DNA from: Mycolicibacterium tusciae JS617
Lineage (GTDB): Bacteria; Actinomycetota; Actinomycetes; Mycobacteriales; Mycobacteriaceae
Assembly (NCBI RefSeq): GCF_000243415.2
Contig: NZ_KI912270.1
Coordinates: 4,712,903 to 4,776,902 of the forward strand
Length of the DNA: 64,000 nt
Reading direction: 5' to 3'
The position numbers were made by a program, and so were the translations under genes. This document shows positions 7,651 through 17,192 of the stretch, in pieces (position 1 is the first letter of the stretch; each line of letters opens with the position of its first letter). Below the pieces are notes generated by a model. It had not been told where the DNA came from. It saw nothing but the letters and a program-made list of their open reading frames with translations, and searched no databases.

Positions 7651-8106
7651 TCAGCGCCACACCAGGATGCGGCCGCTTTGCTGCCAGGCCTGCATTCCGC
7701 CGGCTAACTCCACCACGTCGTGATAGCCCAGGTTGGCCAGAGTTGAGGCGGCGATAGTGCTCATCCGTCCGGTCCGGCAGTAGACCGCCAGCGCAGTGCT
7801 GCGAACGGTCGGCAACCTGTTGATCTGCGCCTCGATTTTGTCGAACGGAATGCTGAGATCCGTGCCGGCGATGTCGCCTTCGTAGGGCACGTGCACGTTG
7901 ATGGTGACCCGTTCGGGTGCGGCGATAGCCTCGGCGAATTGTTGCGGTCCGGTTGAGCGCGGTGCGCGAGCCGCAGTATCGGTCTGTCCTACCGGCGGCG
8001 GTGTCGCCGACGATGTCAGCGGTTCGGCGGGAGAACTGCACCCGACCAGTGCCAGCACCACACCGACGGTGGCGAGGTGGACACAGGTACTCCGGCGCAA
8101 CGACAT
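7651..8106 (-). CDS. Rhodanese-like lipoprotein
   Basis: A 151-aa protein from ATG 8106 (MSLRRSTCVHLATVG). The signal peptide ends in a lipobox (LALVGC), and a Thr/Pro/Ser linker follows. Residues 60-150 form a rhodanese domain with the active-site loop YCRTGRMS, where the Cys carries the persulfide. It ends NLGYHDVVELAGGMQAWQQS, the usual C-terminal rhodanese signature. Outside the cytoplasm it could handle sulfane sulfur or sense thiols, or bind Cu(I) through the active Cys. It is followed by the Lgt homologue on the same strand, which may lipidate it. Confidence 0.85.
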   Translation of the reverse strand: MSLRRSTCVHLATVGVVLALVGCSSPAEPLTSSATPPPVGQTDTAARAPRSTGPQQFAEAIAAPERVTINVHVPYEGDIAGTDLSIPFDKIEAQINRLPTVRSTALAVYCRTGRMSTIAASTLANLGYHDVVELAGGMQAWQQSGRILVWR

Positions 8107-8209
8107 CACCTCAATCATCTCGTCGGTCCCGGAGATTGACAACACCGCCGGGTTGGCCCTGTTGGTGATTGACGGAACTGGCTACAGGACCGACCGGCTG
8201 TCATGCGAT

Positions 8210-9226
8210 TCACCCGGCGGCCGCGACGGCGGCCAGGTCGGCGACAAGCAGCACGACGCAGATCGCCAACGTGACATACCGGCCGCGGCGGGTGTGCGGA
8301 TCGGCGCGCAGGGGGAACAGCAGCTGTCGAACACCGGTGTAGGTGGCGATTGCGGCGACGAATACCGCGCCTGCGATGGGTAATCCTCCGAGAAGAACGA
8401 CTGCCAAGCTCGTCAGGGCGATCGCCAGCGCGGCGGTAGCCTCCCAGAGCTGCACCGGGATGCGCCGTGCCGCAATCGTTCGATCCGACGACCACAGGCC
8501 CCACCGCGACGCAGTTGGCCGGCCCGCACAGCAGCCGGTGAAAAAGCAACCCGGCCGACCCACGGCCATCCCTAAGAACAAACCCGGTGTGGTGGCGTCC
8601 AGCAGTTCTCCGGCACCGATGCCCGTCAGGGCGCCGCCGATCGCCAGCGTGGTCAACGCGGCGAGCAGAAAGCCCTGAATGCAGGCACCTCCGCTGAGGA
8701 ATCGCCGAATCGGCTTGCCCGCCGAGACCAGATACCACGCCTTTGCCCCGGCGAATCCGACCAGACAGCTGCCGACCGAGACAATCAGGCCCGCGGCCAC
8801 GTTGGCGTTGGTGCGCGCGAGAAGCAGCGCCTGCACCACGATCGCCAGTGCAGCGCCCGCCAACACCAGCGCCGGCCACGACCACACCTTCACCGCAGGG
8901 CCGTAGGCCAGTTGTGCGGGTCGAGTGCGCACCACGCAGCGCTGCGGGCGCTGTCCAGTCCGCCGCACGCCGGTCCGCTCGGTGCGCACTTCCCAGTCAC
9001 CGCCCGGTAGGTTCGGCACGCTGACGGTGTAACCGAATCGTCCGCTACCGGCCGGCAGCGACGGCACCGTGGCCAGCCGCTCGAATCGTGTAGCCATGTT
9101 GTCGGCCGCGCCGGTCCGCCAGCCGGTGATCCGGATAGGAATTGGTCGGCCCTCCGCCTGTCCCCAGTGGGTGACCGCGAGCACTTGCGGTAGCTGATCG
9201 AACATCTGCGAGCACCCGAATGTCAC
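8210..9226 (-). CDS. Prolipoprotein diacylglyceryl transferase (Lgt)-like, with an extra N-terminal domain
   Basis: The C-terminal 225 residues are an Lgt-like membrane domain with about seven segments: GRPGCFFTGCCAGRPTASRW matches the family's RxGC...GCCxGRPT signature, and RIPVQLWEA matches the conserved R-P-Q-x-E site. The region matching the essential FHGG reads GGACIQGFLL, so the catalytic His (His103 in E. coli) is missing. About 110 residues before it look like a beta-rich domain (WGQAEGRPIPIRITGWRTG, GDWEVRTERTGVRR). The start is uncertain: GTG 9226 is proposed, but the frame is open to 9601 with a Pro/Arg-rich lead. Two operator-like sites lie at 9581-9621. The chromosome should have its own Lgt, so this is an accessory copy. 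Confidence 0.75.
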   Translation of the reverse strand: MTFGCSQMFDQLPQVLAVTHWGQAEGRPIPIRITGWRTGAADNMATRFERLATVPSLPAGSGRFGYTVSVPNLPGGDWEVRTERTGVRRTGQRPQRCVVRTRPAQLAYGPAVKVWSWPALVLAGAALAIVVQALLLARTNANVAAGLIVSVGSCLVGFAGAKAWYLVSAGKPIRRFLSGGACIQGFLLAALTTLAIGGALTGIGAGELLDATTPGLFLGMAVGRPGCFFTGCCAGRPTASRWGLWSSDRTIAARRIPVQLWEATAALAIALTSLAVVLLGGLPIAGAVFVAAIATYTGVRQLLFPLRADPHTRRGRYVTLAICVVLLVADLAAVAAAG

Positions 9227-9580
9227 CGCACCGAGGCGCTGCTCACCCTTGCGATGGGGATCGACGGTTGTCGGTGACGACGGACGGATCGGTCGGGTAC
9301 GGGTGGGATGGGCGCCCGAAGTCCGGTTCGTTGTCCCCACCGTCGTAGCCGGGCCGATAGGGGGTTTGACACCATCGGCTACACCGGCCGCCCTACCCGG
9401 GGTGTGCGGGGATGGTGGTGCCCCGGCAGACGTTTGGGGGCTGGATCGTCGAGTTGAGCTGCGTTGCCTGCGGGTCGGCGGTGTGCGTCGCTTGCTACGA
9501 GCGTTGGTGCGCTTCTTCGCCAAAGTCGTGTGCCGATCCCTATGGAGTGTGCTGGGACAGCACACCCTGGAGTCACCTAC

Positions 9581-9621
9581 TACTAGGCGCGATAGTATCA
9601 CCAGTACTAACCGCGATAGTA
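9581..9621. promoter_or_regulatory. Two tandem candidate BlaI-type operators
   Basis: TACTAG-gcgcg-ATAGTA (9581-9597) and TACTAA-ccgcg-ATAGTA (9605-9621), 24 bp apart, nearly the same sequence. They lie upstream of the Lgt-like gene (minus strand); the distance to GTG 9226 suggests its true start may be further upstream. Confidence 0.65.
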
Positions 9622-9730
9622 GGTCGAAGGTCGGCCCACGACGTCACCCATGCCGGCCGAGCAATGAATTGGCCTTGCAACCTCGCATCCACATGGAAGG
9701 GCGTTTGCGCCCTGTACCGGCCCGCGCCAC

Positions 9731-9755
9731 TACGATACCCTTGGGGGGTATCGTA
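9731..9755. promoter_or_regulatory. CsoR-type operator, site 3
   Basis: TACGATACCC-ttggg-GGGTATCGTA, a perfect inverted repeat with 10-bp arms and a 5-bp spacer, the longest in the window. It ends 22 bp before ATG 9778 of the small Cys-containing peptide. Confidence 0.75.
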
Positions 9756-9777
9756 ATGGCGTGGTGAGGAGATGGGG

Positions 9778-9933
9778 ATGAGTACAGATGCGGAGCCCAA
9801 GACGGCGGTGCTGATGCGCATCGCACGGCACCCTGTGGTTCGTGCGGTCGCCAAGTGCGCGCTGATGTGCGCACTCGGCGCTAACTCCAAGCACCGGCGT
9901 GTTATCAAGCACGACACCAGGTGCTGCCCATGA
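9778..9933 (+). CDS. 51-aa basic, Cys-containing peptide behind a CsoR-type operator
   Basis: ATG 9778 has GAGGAG 9-14 bp upstream. It encodes 51 residues starting MSTDAEPKTAVLMRIARHPV and ending HDTRCCP. There are four Cys (CALMC in the middle and a CC pair before the last Pro), three Met including the initiator, and three His in a very basic chain (pI clearly high). A short helix with CxxxC and a C-terminal CC pair could bind Cu(I). I do not recognise the family; it is not MymT-like. The best evidence that it is real is its position directly behind a perfect 25-bp copper-type palindrome. Confidence 0.6.
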   Translation: MSTDAEPKTAVLMRIARHPVVRAVAKCALMCALGANSKHRRVIKHDTRCCP

Positions 9934-10548
9934 ACACCGGGCTCTGGGCACCGTATGGCCGTCGGTAGACAACGAGTGAGCCGACCGATCTCACATTGAA
10001 AACCAGCTGCGGGGCCCGGGCCGGGCATGAGGTTGGCGGGTCTGACTGCGCGCCCGCATGGGTAGCCTCACGCTCTGGCGGTCATGCCAACAACAGTGAA
10101 TCCGGCTCAGAACCATCGCCGCAGCCATCGGATGGCCCCGCACGTCCTGCAGACCAACAACTTTGAGCCGGCGCAGATGCGTGTTCATCTGAGCCGAAGC
10201 ATCACGGATCCGGCGACAACAACGAGCAGCCATCTGACGACGCGGCGGCTGCGCTCATGGCGACGGGCCGCCATGTAGATGGATCTGCGATCACGGTGAT
10301 CCCGACGTAAAGGTCTCCCATACACCGCCGAACACTGTGTGCACCAACGGTTCTGGGTCACCACCCGCGCGGTTGCCCGAAGGTGAGGTGGCGACAGCAT
10401 CCGCGGATTGGAATCCTTTTCTGCGCACTGCGACCACAATTGGGCAATCGGGGATCCAGGGCTGCATCAGTCACCACGGTCGCCGCTGGGTCGCCCACGC
10501 CGACCGGCGGGTGGCCGCACGATGGTGACCACCCGCCGCCGACAGATT
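9934..10548. other. 615-bp region without a recognised gene
   Basis: Short frames on both strands lack ribosome sites and have no protein-like composition. No tRNA, repeat or operator was recognised. Confidence 0.4.
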
Positions 10549-10848
10549 TCAGCAGGCGGCGTCGACGTAGACGGTCGTGTAGAGGATGCGCTCGACCGTT
10601 TGATCCCGCCGATTCTGGCGAAATTCGGTGACGTCTCGCCCGGGACGCACTGCGCTTACCGCGCACTGATCGAGGGGGGCTGAGCCAGTCTTGTTGAGGA
10701 TCACCTTGTATCCATTTGATTCAAGTCTGCTCACCGTGTCCTGCACCGAGTCAGGTCCGGCTGGCGCTGCGGCGGCGTTCGGTGCTGCAGCGACCATGAG
10801 GGTGGTGAGACCTGAAAGGGCGACGGTCGCCAGTGCGGTCATCTTCAC
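10549..10848 (-). CDS. Small secreted mycobacterial protein
   Basis: A 99-aa protein starting at GTG 10848, with AAAGGAGAA close upstream. The N-terminal 27 residues are a signal peptide (MKMTALATVALSGLTTLMVA, cleaved after NAAAA). The mature part (DSVQDTVSRLESNGYKVILN, then APLDQCAVSAVRPG and a final TVYVDAAC) has two Cys that could form a disulfide. I recall a common family of mycobacterial secreted proteins with this YKVILNK...APLDQC pattern and no assigned function. A candidate BlaI operator lies 49 bp upstream. Confidence 0.8.
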   Translation of the reverse strand: MKMTALATVALSGLTTLMVAAAPNAAAAPAGPDSVQDTVSRLESNGYKVILNKTGSAPLDQCAVSAVRPGRDVTEFRQNRRDQTVERILYTTVYVDAAC

Positions 10849-10896
10849 GGTTGTTCTCCTTTCGCGTACTGCGAGCGCTCATACGATTGCTCTTAG

Positions 10897-10913
10897 TACG
10901 TAGCTAGTCAGTA
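10897..10913. promoter_or_regulatory. Candidate BlaI-type operator
   Basis: TACGTA-gctag-TCAGTA, inside a longer symmetric stretch (TTAG...CTAA, 10893-10918). It is placed as the promoter operator of the secreted protein starting at 10848. Confidence 0.6.
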
Positions 10914-11298
10914 GCTAATTTCAGAATACATGGTCCGGACCAGATGCCAAGCGAATCAGACGACGGTTTCATAACGAGTAAATATCCTCTGCGCCAACAT
11001 CTTTGGATCCAGATGAGGGGGCCCAGCCTGTACGCCCACAGGCCGGCCAGCACGGCGGCCGTCAGCGTGCTTCAGCAAACTCCGCCAGCCAGGCGTTCGG
11101 CCTGAAGGCGGCCTCCGATGGATATCAGGCTCTATCGGGCTGTGTTGTCGATAGTTGACGTAACGTGCTTTTCGCTAGCCCGGCCGTCGTATCGTCAGTC
11201 GACGGCACCGTCGCGCATCTAGCTAGCTAAGCTAGCTATGCTTCCCATCTGTATGCGTGTTCGCGCCAACTGCATACACGGCAGTGGACGGCGGTTGG
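10914..11298. other. 385-bp region without a recognised gene
   Basis: It holds a short repetitive CTAGCTAGCTAAGCTAGCTA at about 11219-11238, which is self-complementary but not of the 17-bp operator form. No coding sequence is supported. Confidence 0.4.
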
Positions 11299-12561
11299 TC
11301 ATCGTCGCGCAGGCGTAGGCTCTGTCAGTTTGGGCGCTAGGTGTCCGCGGCGATCCAGCCGATGCAGAGCCAGTGCCGCTACCAACCCGATCAATGCCAG
11401 TCCGCCCCACAGCAGTTCGTCGGCGCCGGCGTCGCGAGCGGCTTGTAGCAGCGCACCGGTGGCTAGGTTGCCTGCCAGAATGCCGACTCCCACGATGGTG
11501 TTGTAAAACCCGTAGTGCGTGGCCACCAGGCGGTTACCTGACAGGGACACCACGGTGTCCATTTCGAACGGGAAGACGGCTGCGGATCCGACCGCCAACA
11601 GCGCCGCCGAGGCCAGCAACGCGACGATGGCCGCAGTGACGCCGAAGCGCCCGCTGTTGGGAACGACCAGTAGCGGCACGAAGGACGCCGCCAGGATCAG
11701 CATGCCGATCATCAGCGATCGTCCGGCGCCCCAGCGGGCGGCGAACCATCGCGTGATGCGCAGCTGCCCGCCTACCGCGACGAGCCCGGAGACGACGAAG
11801 ACCGCTGCAACGACCACTGATTGGTGTTGGTGTGCCAGCGCTGCAGCGTGCAGCGGCAGGGCCAGATAGACCTGGAAGCTCAACACATAGGATCCGATCA
11901 TCGCTGCGGCGAACCAGAGGAATGATCGATTGGCCACCACGATGCGCCAGTCATCGAGTATCGCGGTCTTCTCAGCGACGGGGTCGGCGCTATGTTGTGG
12001 CAAGGCGAACAGCTGCGCCACGGTCAGCACGGCGAACACTGCGGCCGCGACGGCAGCCGCGATGCGAAAGTCCACCAGCATCAGGGCCAGCCCTGCCAGC
12101 GGGCCAGCCAAGATGCCGGCCTGATAGAACATGTTGAACATGGCGAACGCTTCGACCCTGCGCGGTCCGGAATCCGCGGCCAGGTAGGCGCGCACCGCCG
12201 GGTTGAACAATGCCCCTGCGAAACCGGTTGCCGCCGAGGCGATCAGAACAGCAGGCAGCGAGTGGGCGACAACCAAGAGCCCGAATCCGGCGGTGCGCAA
12301 TAGACAGCCGGCAACGATGAGCGGCTTGTAGCCGAGCCGGTCGGCCAGCGTTCCGCCGATGATGAACATGCCCTGCTGGGAGAAATTGCGCACACCCAAA
12401 ACCAGACCGACCGCCCAGGCCGCCAGGCCCAGCGGCCCCGCCAGATAACCGGCCAGGTAGGGCATCAGCATGTAGAACCCGAGATTGATGCCGAACTGGT
12501 TGATCATCAGCAGTCGGCTGGGCCAGCCGAAGCTACCGAATTGTCTGACGACACCCGTCAC
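11299..12561 (-). CDS. Major facilitator superfamily transporter
   Basis: A 420-aa protein with about twelve membrane segments. GTG 12561 was chosen because it overlaps the stop of the cysteine synthase gene (GTGA), giving translational coupling. An MFS loop motif is seen as [12 protein letters not shown] after segment 2, and a charged central loop ([18 protein letters not shown]) splits the two halves. In M. tuberculosis the CysK2 gene Rv0848 is followed by the MFS gene Rv0849, close to the copper genes Rv0846c and lpqS, so this pair looks like an accessory copy of that block. The cargo is unknown; export of a cysteine-derived product is possible. Confidence 0.88.
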   Translation of the reverse strand: MTGVVRQFGSFGWPSRLLMINQFGINLGFYMLMPYLAGYLAGPLGLAAWAVGLVLGVRNFSQQGMFIIGGTLADRLGYKPLIVAGCLLRTAGFGLLVVAHSLPAVLIASAATGFAGALFNPAVRAYLAADSGPRRVEAFAMFNMFYQAGILAGPLAGLALMLVDFRIAAAVAAAVFAVLTVAQLFALPQHSADPVAEKTAILDDWRIVVANRSFLWFAAAMIGSYVLSFQVYLALPLHAAALAHQHQSVVVAAVFVVSGLVAVGGQLRITRWFAARWGAGRSLMIGMLILAASFVPLLVVPNSGRFGVTAAIVALLASAALLAVGSAAVFPFEMDTVVSLSGNRLVATHYGFYNTIVGVGILAGNLATGALLQAARDAGADELLWGGLALIGLVAALALHRLDRRGHLAPKLTEPTPARR

Positions 12562-13667
12562 CGCACACTCCGCACCGGATCGACCACATTGAGGCACCGC
12601 GTCCAGGAGTGAACGACCTGTTCGGTCGGATCGGTGATGACGGCGGGCTCTTGCGGTGGTTGTCCACGGAGAAGGTCGTGTTGGCGGCAATAGTCGTCGT
12701 TGTAGACGGTGTCGAAGTAGCGCTGCGGCCCGTCGGGGAAGACGGCGGCGATCGTGGTGTCGACCGGGTGGTTTCGGGCGACCCAGCCGGCGACCAGAGC
12801 GACCGCGCCCACGCTCCACCCGCCACTGGCGTAGTGGGTTGCCGCCAGTGTGCGGCTGGCCCACACCGCCTCGGCCGGAGCCACCCAGTGCACCTCATCG
12901 AACGCTTCGTAGTCCACGTTGCGCGGATAGATGCTCGAGCCCAGTCCACGCATCAAGCGAGTGGCCGCGGGTTGGCCGAAGATGGTCGACCCGACAGTAT
13001 CGACGCCGATCAGTTTCAGATCGGGATTGAACTGGCGCAAGACTCGTGCCACTCCGGCGGAGTGACCGCCGGTGCCCACTGAACACACCAGTACGTCGAT
13101 CTCGCCGAGTTGGGCGTGTAATTCGAGGGCCAGGCCCTGGTAGGCCGCCACGTTGTCGGGGTTGTTGTACTGGTCGGGGTACCAGGAGTGCGGGTGGGCG
13201 GCCAGCAGTTCGGCGACGCGGTCGCGGCGGGCCTGCTGCCAGCCGCCCTGCGGATGCGGCTCGGTCACCACATCGATTTGGGCGCCGTAGGCCGACAGCA
13301 TCCGGTGCATGATCGGCTCCATCCCCGGGTCGGCGACCAGGGTCACGGGGTGCCGGTACACGGTGCCGGCCAGAGCCAGTCCTAAACCTAGGGTACCGCT
13401 GGTGGATTCCACGATGCGCGCACCTGGGCGTAGGTCGCCGCGGGCGCGGCCCTGATCCACCATGTGCATGGCGGGCCGGTCTTTCATGCCGCCGGGATTA
13501 GATCCTTCGAGCTTGGCCCAGAAGCCGCGCTGATCATCACTGAACGGCGCGGATATCCGCAGCACCGGGGTGTGTCCCACCATCGTGGCCAGCCGATGGT
13601 TTCGGCCCAGCCCGCGGTGGCGCGAGAAGTGCAGGTCGGTGGAATGGACGGACAGAACATCGGTCAT
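12558..13667 (-). CDS. PLP-dependent cysteine synthase-family enzyme (CysK2-like)
   Basis: A 369-aa protein from ATG 13667 ([20 protein letters not shown]). Fold-type II PLP enzyme motifs are present: VGHTPVLRI, then [15 protein letters not shown], where the Lys of MKDR would form the Schiff base. [15 protein letters not shown] is the substrate loop, and [14 protein letters not shown] is the glycine-rich phosphate-binding loop. CysK2 of M. tuberculosis makes S-sulfocysteine from O-phosphoserine and thiosulfate. A similar role is likely, and a sulfur-rich product would fit the copper/redox surroundings. It overlaps the MFS gene downstream by four bases. Confidence 0.85.
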   Translation of the reverse strand: MTDVLSVHSTDLHFSRHRGLGRNHRLATMVGHTPVLRISAPFSDDQRGFWAKLEGSNPGGMKDRPAMHMVDQGRARGDLRPGARIVESTSGTLGLGLALAGTVYRHPVTLVADPGMEPIMHRMLSAYGAQIDVVTEPHPQGGWQQARRDRVAELLAAHPHSWYPDQYNNPDNVAAYQGLALELHAQLGEIDVLVCSVGTGGHSAGVARVLRQFNPDLKLIGVDTVGSTIFGQPAATRLMRGLGSSIYPRNVDYEAFDEVHWVAPAEAVWASRTLAATHYASGGWSVGAVALVAGWVARNHPVDTTIAAVFPDGPQRYFDTVYNDDYCRQHDLLRGQPPQEPAVITDPTEQVVHSWTRCLNVVDPVRSVR

Positions 13668-13782
13668 ATGAGTTATCGCTTCTGTATCGGAGCCGCGACT
13701 TGGCGGCGCGGCAGCTGACAATGGGCAGCGGTTACCAGACCGGCCGTGCCCGTCTGAGCGCGGTCGGTCTGGCGCTACCCGA

Positions 13783-14229
13783 TCAGCGCCGTGAAATACA
13801 CAAGCGGGCCAGCAACTGCCGGCCCGATGCGACAGGGCCCCGGCCACGCGGTGGGCCGCGTACCAGCGTCGCCCAGATCCCATGGCCGCCGTACATCCAG
13901 GCCGCGGCGACGGCGACGGCAAGGCCGAGGGCCACCAGAATGGTGGTTACCCGCGGCACTACTGCGGCGGCGAAGGTGTCCGGCGACAAGACTACCGACT
14001 GTTGAACATGCGGATGGTCCATCATGTCAGCAAACTCGCCAGATACCGACGTCACCACCGCGTGAGGGGCGTGGTCATCCAAACCCTGCGACCACGGCAA
14101 TGCTGCTTCACCGCCGAACAGCAGGACCCAGAAAACCACCGTCAGCGCTATCGCCGACTGCAGTGGCTTTCTCGTGGGGGCGTCTTTGTACCTCACAATG
14201 TCGCCCACTGTAGCAGCTTGTACGGTCAT
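13783..14229 (-). CDS. LpqS-like membrane protein
   Basis: A 148-aa protein. Residues 20-42 form a membrane segment ([20 protein letters not shown]), followed by an exported His/Met/Asp stretch ([25 protein letters not shown]) and a second membrane segment ([20 protein letters not shown]). The C-terminus ([20 protein letters not shown], then CISRR) matches what I know of LpqS (Rv0847), a copper-induced lipoprotein next to mmcO and cysK2. Unlike LpqS, no lipobox is evident. The His/Met loop suggests copper binding outside the membrane. GGAGG abuts ATG 14229, so a downstream GTG could be the true start. Confidence 0.65.
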   Translation of the reverse strand: MTVQAATVGDIVRYKDAPTRKPLQSAIALTVVFWVLLFGGEAALPWSQGLDDHAPHAVVTSVSGEFADMMDHPHVQQSVVLSPDTFAAAVVPRVTTILVALGLAVAVAAAWMYGGHGIWATLVRGPPRGRGPVASGRQLLARLCISRR

Positions 14230-14820
14230 CCTCCGTAGGTCCCCGAGTCGAGTCCATGTCGTTATCCACTCGCGATTCGAGGATACGAACTGGCCAAGCA
14301 GGCCCGATTTACCGATGATGGGATATTCGTGACTGCCTCAGTGGCAACTCATTTCACCAACTACACGCCGTTTGTCTACGGCGGCGTAACCGTATGCGCA
14401 GATCATCTACTATTCGGGTACGTAGCCACTGGCTCGTCGTTCTGCCGCCGGCCCGGACGGTCCGAGGACGGACACCAGGTCGTTTCGCGTGGCATGAGCC
14501 TGAAGTCACACTGGCACCAGCAATCACACTGTCAACACGGCCGCGGTGCGTGGCGTCGCCTGGATCGATCCGCTTGGAACGCTGCTCGACAACACTCTGG
14601 CACCGCGGAACGGCGCGCCGAGAACAACTGACATGGTCCACTGCCGGTGCCGAGGTTGGCAAGCGCGAGCCTACCATCGACAGCCAGCTAACTTTCTTGC
14701 CGGATGTGAGCACCTCCTGGACGGCCAGATCGGCGCGCTGCGACCCCGGGCACACAATCCCACGTCGCCGGGCCGATTGGATGAACCGCCGTCAGGGGCC
14801 CGGGTCGCGGGCTGCTGGGG
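14230..14820. other. 591-bp region without a recognised gene
   Basis: Apart from the operator-like site at 14408-14424, frames on both strands are short and unlike protein. A decayed gene cannot be excluded. Confidence 0.4.
14408..14424. promoter_or_regulatory. Candidate BlaI-type operator without a clear target gene
   Basis: TACTAT-tcggg-TACGTA fits the 17-bp pattern. It lies 179 bp upstream of the LpqS-like gene (minus) and 400 bp from the deacetylase end, so its target is unclear. Confidence 0.5.
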
Positions 14821-15694
14821 CTAGGCCGGTGGACCGCCCGGATTCTGGTTGGGAATGTCAGTGATGGGCAGTTTGGGCGCCGGCTTGGGTGACGGGGTGT
14901 CGGGCAGCGTAGGAATCCGGTCAGCCGGGCTGTCGGCGATCGCGTTGGCCGGCGGGCCGTTTTCCCGGCCTCCGTAGCTGCTGCCGGGTGCGCGGTTACC
15001 GAGCAGGTGGCTCACCGTGACCAGGTGATAGCCGTCGGCGATCAGCACCGGCAGAAACTGATACACCAGGTCGACGGTGCTGGAGTAGGTGTCGTGCAGC
15101 AGCACCACCGAGCCGGGCTTGATTTGGGTTTTGAGCATGTAGGTCGTGGCCGCTAGGTCAGCGTCGTTTATCCAATCGAAAGGAATGACGTCCCAAGGAT
15201 TTCAGCCAGACCCTGTTTGGCTGCCTCGGCGCGCACGGCGTCGTTGGACAGCCCGCCGGCCGGGCGGTACAGATTGGGCGCGCGACCGGTTGCGGCCGCA
15301 ATTGCCTCGGTGGCTTTGCGTAATTGGCTGGGGATGTCGGCGGCCGCAATGGTCGCCATGTTGGGGTGCTCCCAGGTGTGGCTGGCAACTTCCATGCCGG
15401 CGTCGGCGATGCGTCGTGCCGCGTCAGGGTCGGCGGCGACCTTGTTGCCGATGAGAAAGAAGGTCGCCTTGGCGCCGTGGTCGGCCAGGACTTGCAGCAG
15501 CCTGTCGGTGAACGGGGTTGGTCCGTCGTCGAAGGTCAACGCGACGCACTTGTATTCGAGCAGTCCACGTCGTCGGCGCCCAGCCCCCGTTGGCCGCGCG
15601 CCGCCTCGACCATGAACGCGCCCACGATCACTATCACCGCGACCAGTACGCCCAGCTGCCACCACAGGCCGCTACCAATACGCCGCAACCGCAT
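14821..15694 (-). pseudogene. Polysaccharide deacetylase (NodB domain), two frameshifts
   Basis: ATG 15694 reads MRLRRIGSGLWWQLGVLVAV, a membrane anchor, to DDVDCS. A one-base loss near 15556 leads into KCVALTFDDGPTPF (catalytic Asp, NodB motif 1). VASHTWEHPNM (metal-binding His, motif 2) and LYRPAGG (motif 3) follow. A second loss near 15188 leads into VIPFDWINDADLAATTYMLK, KPGSVVLLHDTY (motif 5) and a Pro/Ala-rich tail. The 874-nt span is two short of a codon multiple. Such enzymes remove N-acetyl groups from peptidoglycan sugars or related glycans. All active-site residues survive, so indel errors in the assembly are possible. A truncated paralogue is at 50605. Confidence 0.85.
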
Positions 15695-15964
15695 TCCGAC
15701 ACACCTTTCCGCACCGCGTGCACCGGCGCGCTGATTACTGGCCGAGACCGTAGAACGTTGCGGGGCAACCCTGTCCAGCCAGCTCTCACAACCAATTCAC
15801 ATGGCCCTCGCGTCCGGGCCCCGGAAATCGTCGTGGCAGCTCGATTTAGGCCCGTGGGCACGGTGCGCCAGCACCTGCCGGGTCGATGTGCCTCGTAGCA
15901 GACTGGTGCTGCAGCTGCGCGAACTCGTACCATGGCGAAAGTCCAGCCAATCGCAGGAGACCAC

Positions 15965-16426
15965 ATGAGCTTCGTCACTTCATCGGCCGCTCGTCGGGGC
16001 AGCTGGCTGACCGTGTCGCTGCCGGCGAAGCGACCGGAATCGCCGGTGTGGACATGGTTGGCACTGTCCGGGTTGCTGGGCGCGCTGGTACTGGCCGTGC
16101 TGGGCGTCCCGCCGGTCGACATCCACGGACCGTTGCATTACGCCGGCATCATGGATCCGTTCTGCGGCGCGACGCGATCGGTGTATCTGACCATGCACGG
16201 TCAGTGGGAGGCCGCGCTGCGCTACAACCCCGCCGCTCCCCTGATGCTGTTTGTGGCCGCCGGGTTGGTACTGCGCGGCGTCGCCGGGTGGTGGACCAGG
16301 CGTTGGGTGCAGGTCCGGATGCCGCGTCGCGCCGTGATCGCGGTCGCCGTGCTGGCCTTGATTGCGCTCGAGGTCCGCCAGCAGTCCAACGCGGCTCTAC
16401 TGACCGCGCCCTGGACGGGCGGCTAA
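15965..16426 (+). CDS. DUF2752 membrane protein
   Basis: A 153-aa protein from ATG 15965 (AGGAGA 4 bp upstream; a weaker in-frame ATG lies at 15932). It has three or four hydrophobic segments: VWTWLALSGLLGALVLAVLG, then ALRYNPAAPLMLFVAAGLVL and AVIAVAVLALIALEVRQQ. The signature DUF2752 loop is HYAGIMDPFCGATRSVYLTM, comparable to the family's CP.CGxTRA pattern with one Cys replaced by Asp. The function of DUF2752 is not established. It is convergent with the second cupin across a 300-bp gap. Confidence 0.75.
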   Translation: MSFVTSSAARRGSWLTVSLPAKRPESPVWTWLALSGLLGALVLAVLGVPPVDIHGPLHYAGIMDPFCGATRSVYLTMHGQWEAALRYNPAAPLMLFVAAGLVLRGVAGWWTRRWVQVRMPRRAVIAVAVLALIALEVRQQSNAALLTAPWTGG

Positions 16427-16727
16427 CGGGACCGCACCGTGACACCTACGCACTGTGTCCGCATGGCGAGCAGCAGCTCGTGCACCGAATCATCGGTGAG
16501 TACCGGGTTAGCCGCCGTTGGGCGGGAGTGAATCGGCCAGGAGATGCTCGGCGTGCCCTGGCCGCCGCACATCCTGCTCGGTCGCCGTACTTGTGCTGGA
16601 ACTGGTTAATCATGGCCCGCTGACCCGAGCTTGAGCAGGTAGCTGCCCAAGTCCTGGTCGTCGCAGCGGGTGAGCGTCCCCGACACCGTTCGGGCGGAAT
16701 GTGATATCCGCGCCGGGGGCAGTGGCG
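16427..16727. other. 301-bp convergent region without a recognised gene
   Basis: It lies between the DUF2752 gene and the cupin gene, whose 3' ends face each other. No convincing coding sequence or hairpin was seen. Confidence 0.4.
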
Positions 16728-17168
16728 TCACGATGACGTCATCGGCGCGGTTGGCCCGGCTGGTATGCGACGGCCCTGGCGCGCGACCAGTTCGTCCGCA
16801 TCGACAAGGACAAGCATCGGCTGGCCCGGTGCACACAGCATCGTGACGAGGAATCGCAGCGGGACATCCGAGCGGTTGTTGGCGTCCTGGTAGTGAATCA
16901 CGTCGCCGCCGGGTTCCCAGAACGCTTCACCGGCCTTGAGCACTCGTGGTGCCTCCCCTTCCAGCTCGAACAGAATCTCGCCTTCGAGCACATAGCCGAA
17001 CGCTGGTCCGCCGGGGTGGCGGTGTGGCGGCGCGCCCGGGTCGCCCGGCGGGTACTCGATCACCACGGTCATCACCTCCGCACCTTCGGGAACTGCCGGC
17101 GGTGTCGCGGTCTGAATCACCGTCAGTGCCGTCTGCCACGCGGTGCTGCGCTCTGGGTTGTTCGACAT
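16728..17168 (-). CDS. Cupin-domain protein (paralogue of 2306-2713)
   Basis: A 146-aa single-domain cupin, ATG 17168 with GGAGAG upstream. Motif 1 is PPHRHPGGPAFGYVLEGEIL and motif 2 is GEAFWEPGGDVIHYQDANN, keeping the His/Glu metal ligands. It is about 45% identical by eye to the cupin at 2306 and ends with LVLVDADELVARQG. It is cytoplasmic, with no signal peptide. It differs from most neighbours in having no 17-bp operator. Its upstream region instead carries the direct repeat GATGAGAGTCC twice (17193 and 17223), suggesting a separate regulator. Confidence 0.85.
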   Translation of the reverse strand: MSNNPERSTAWQTALTVIQTATPPAVPEGAEVMTVVIEYPPGDPGAPPHRHPGGPAFGYVLEGEILFELEGEAPRVLKAGEAFWEPGGDVIHYQDANNRSDVPLRFLVTMLCAPGQPMLVLVDADELVARQGRRIPAGPTAPMTSS

Positions 17169-17192
17169 CGTTGCTCTCCTCTACTCGTACTC

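Noticed and set aside
9412..9756. Plus-strand Cys-rich frame before CsoR-type site 3
   Set aside because: It overlaps the upstream part of the Lgt-like gene and both tandem operators, and lacks a ribosome site; composition looks like a shadow frame.
11219..11238. CTAGCTAGCTAAGCTAGCTA as a BlaI-type operator
   Set aside because: Self-complementary but lacks the TAC-N11-GTA form and has no gene start nearby.
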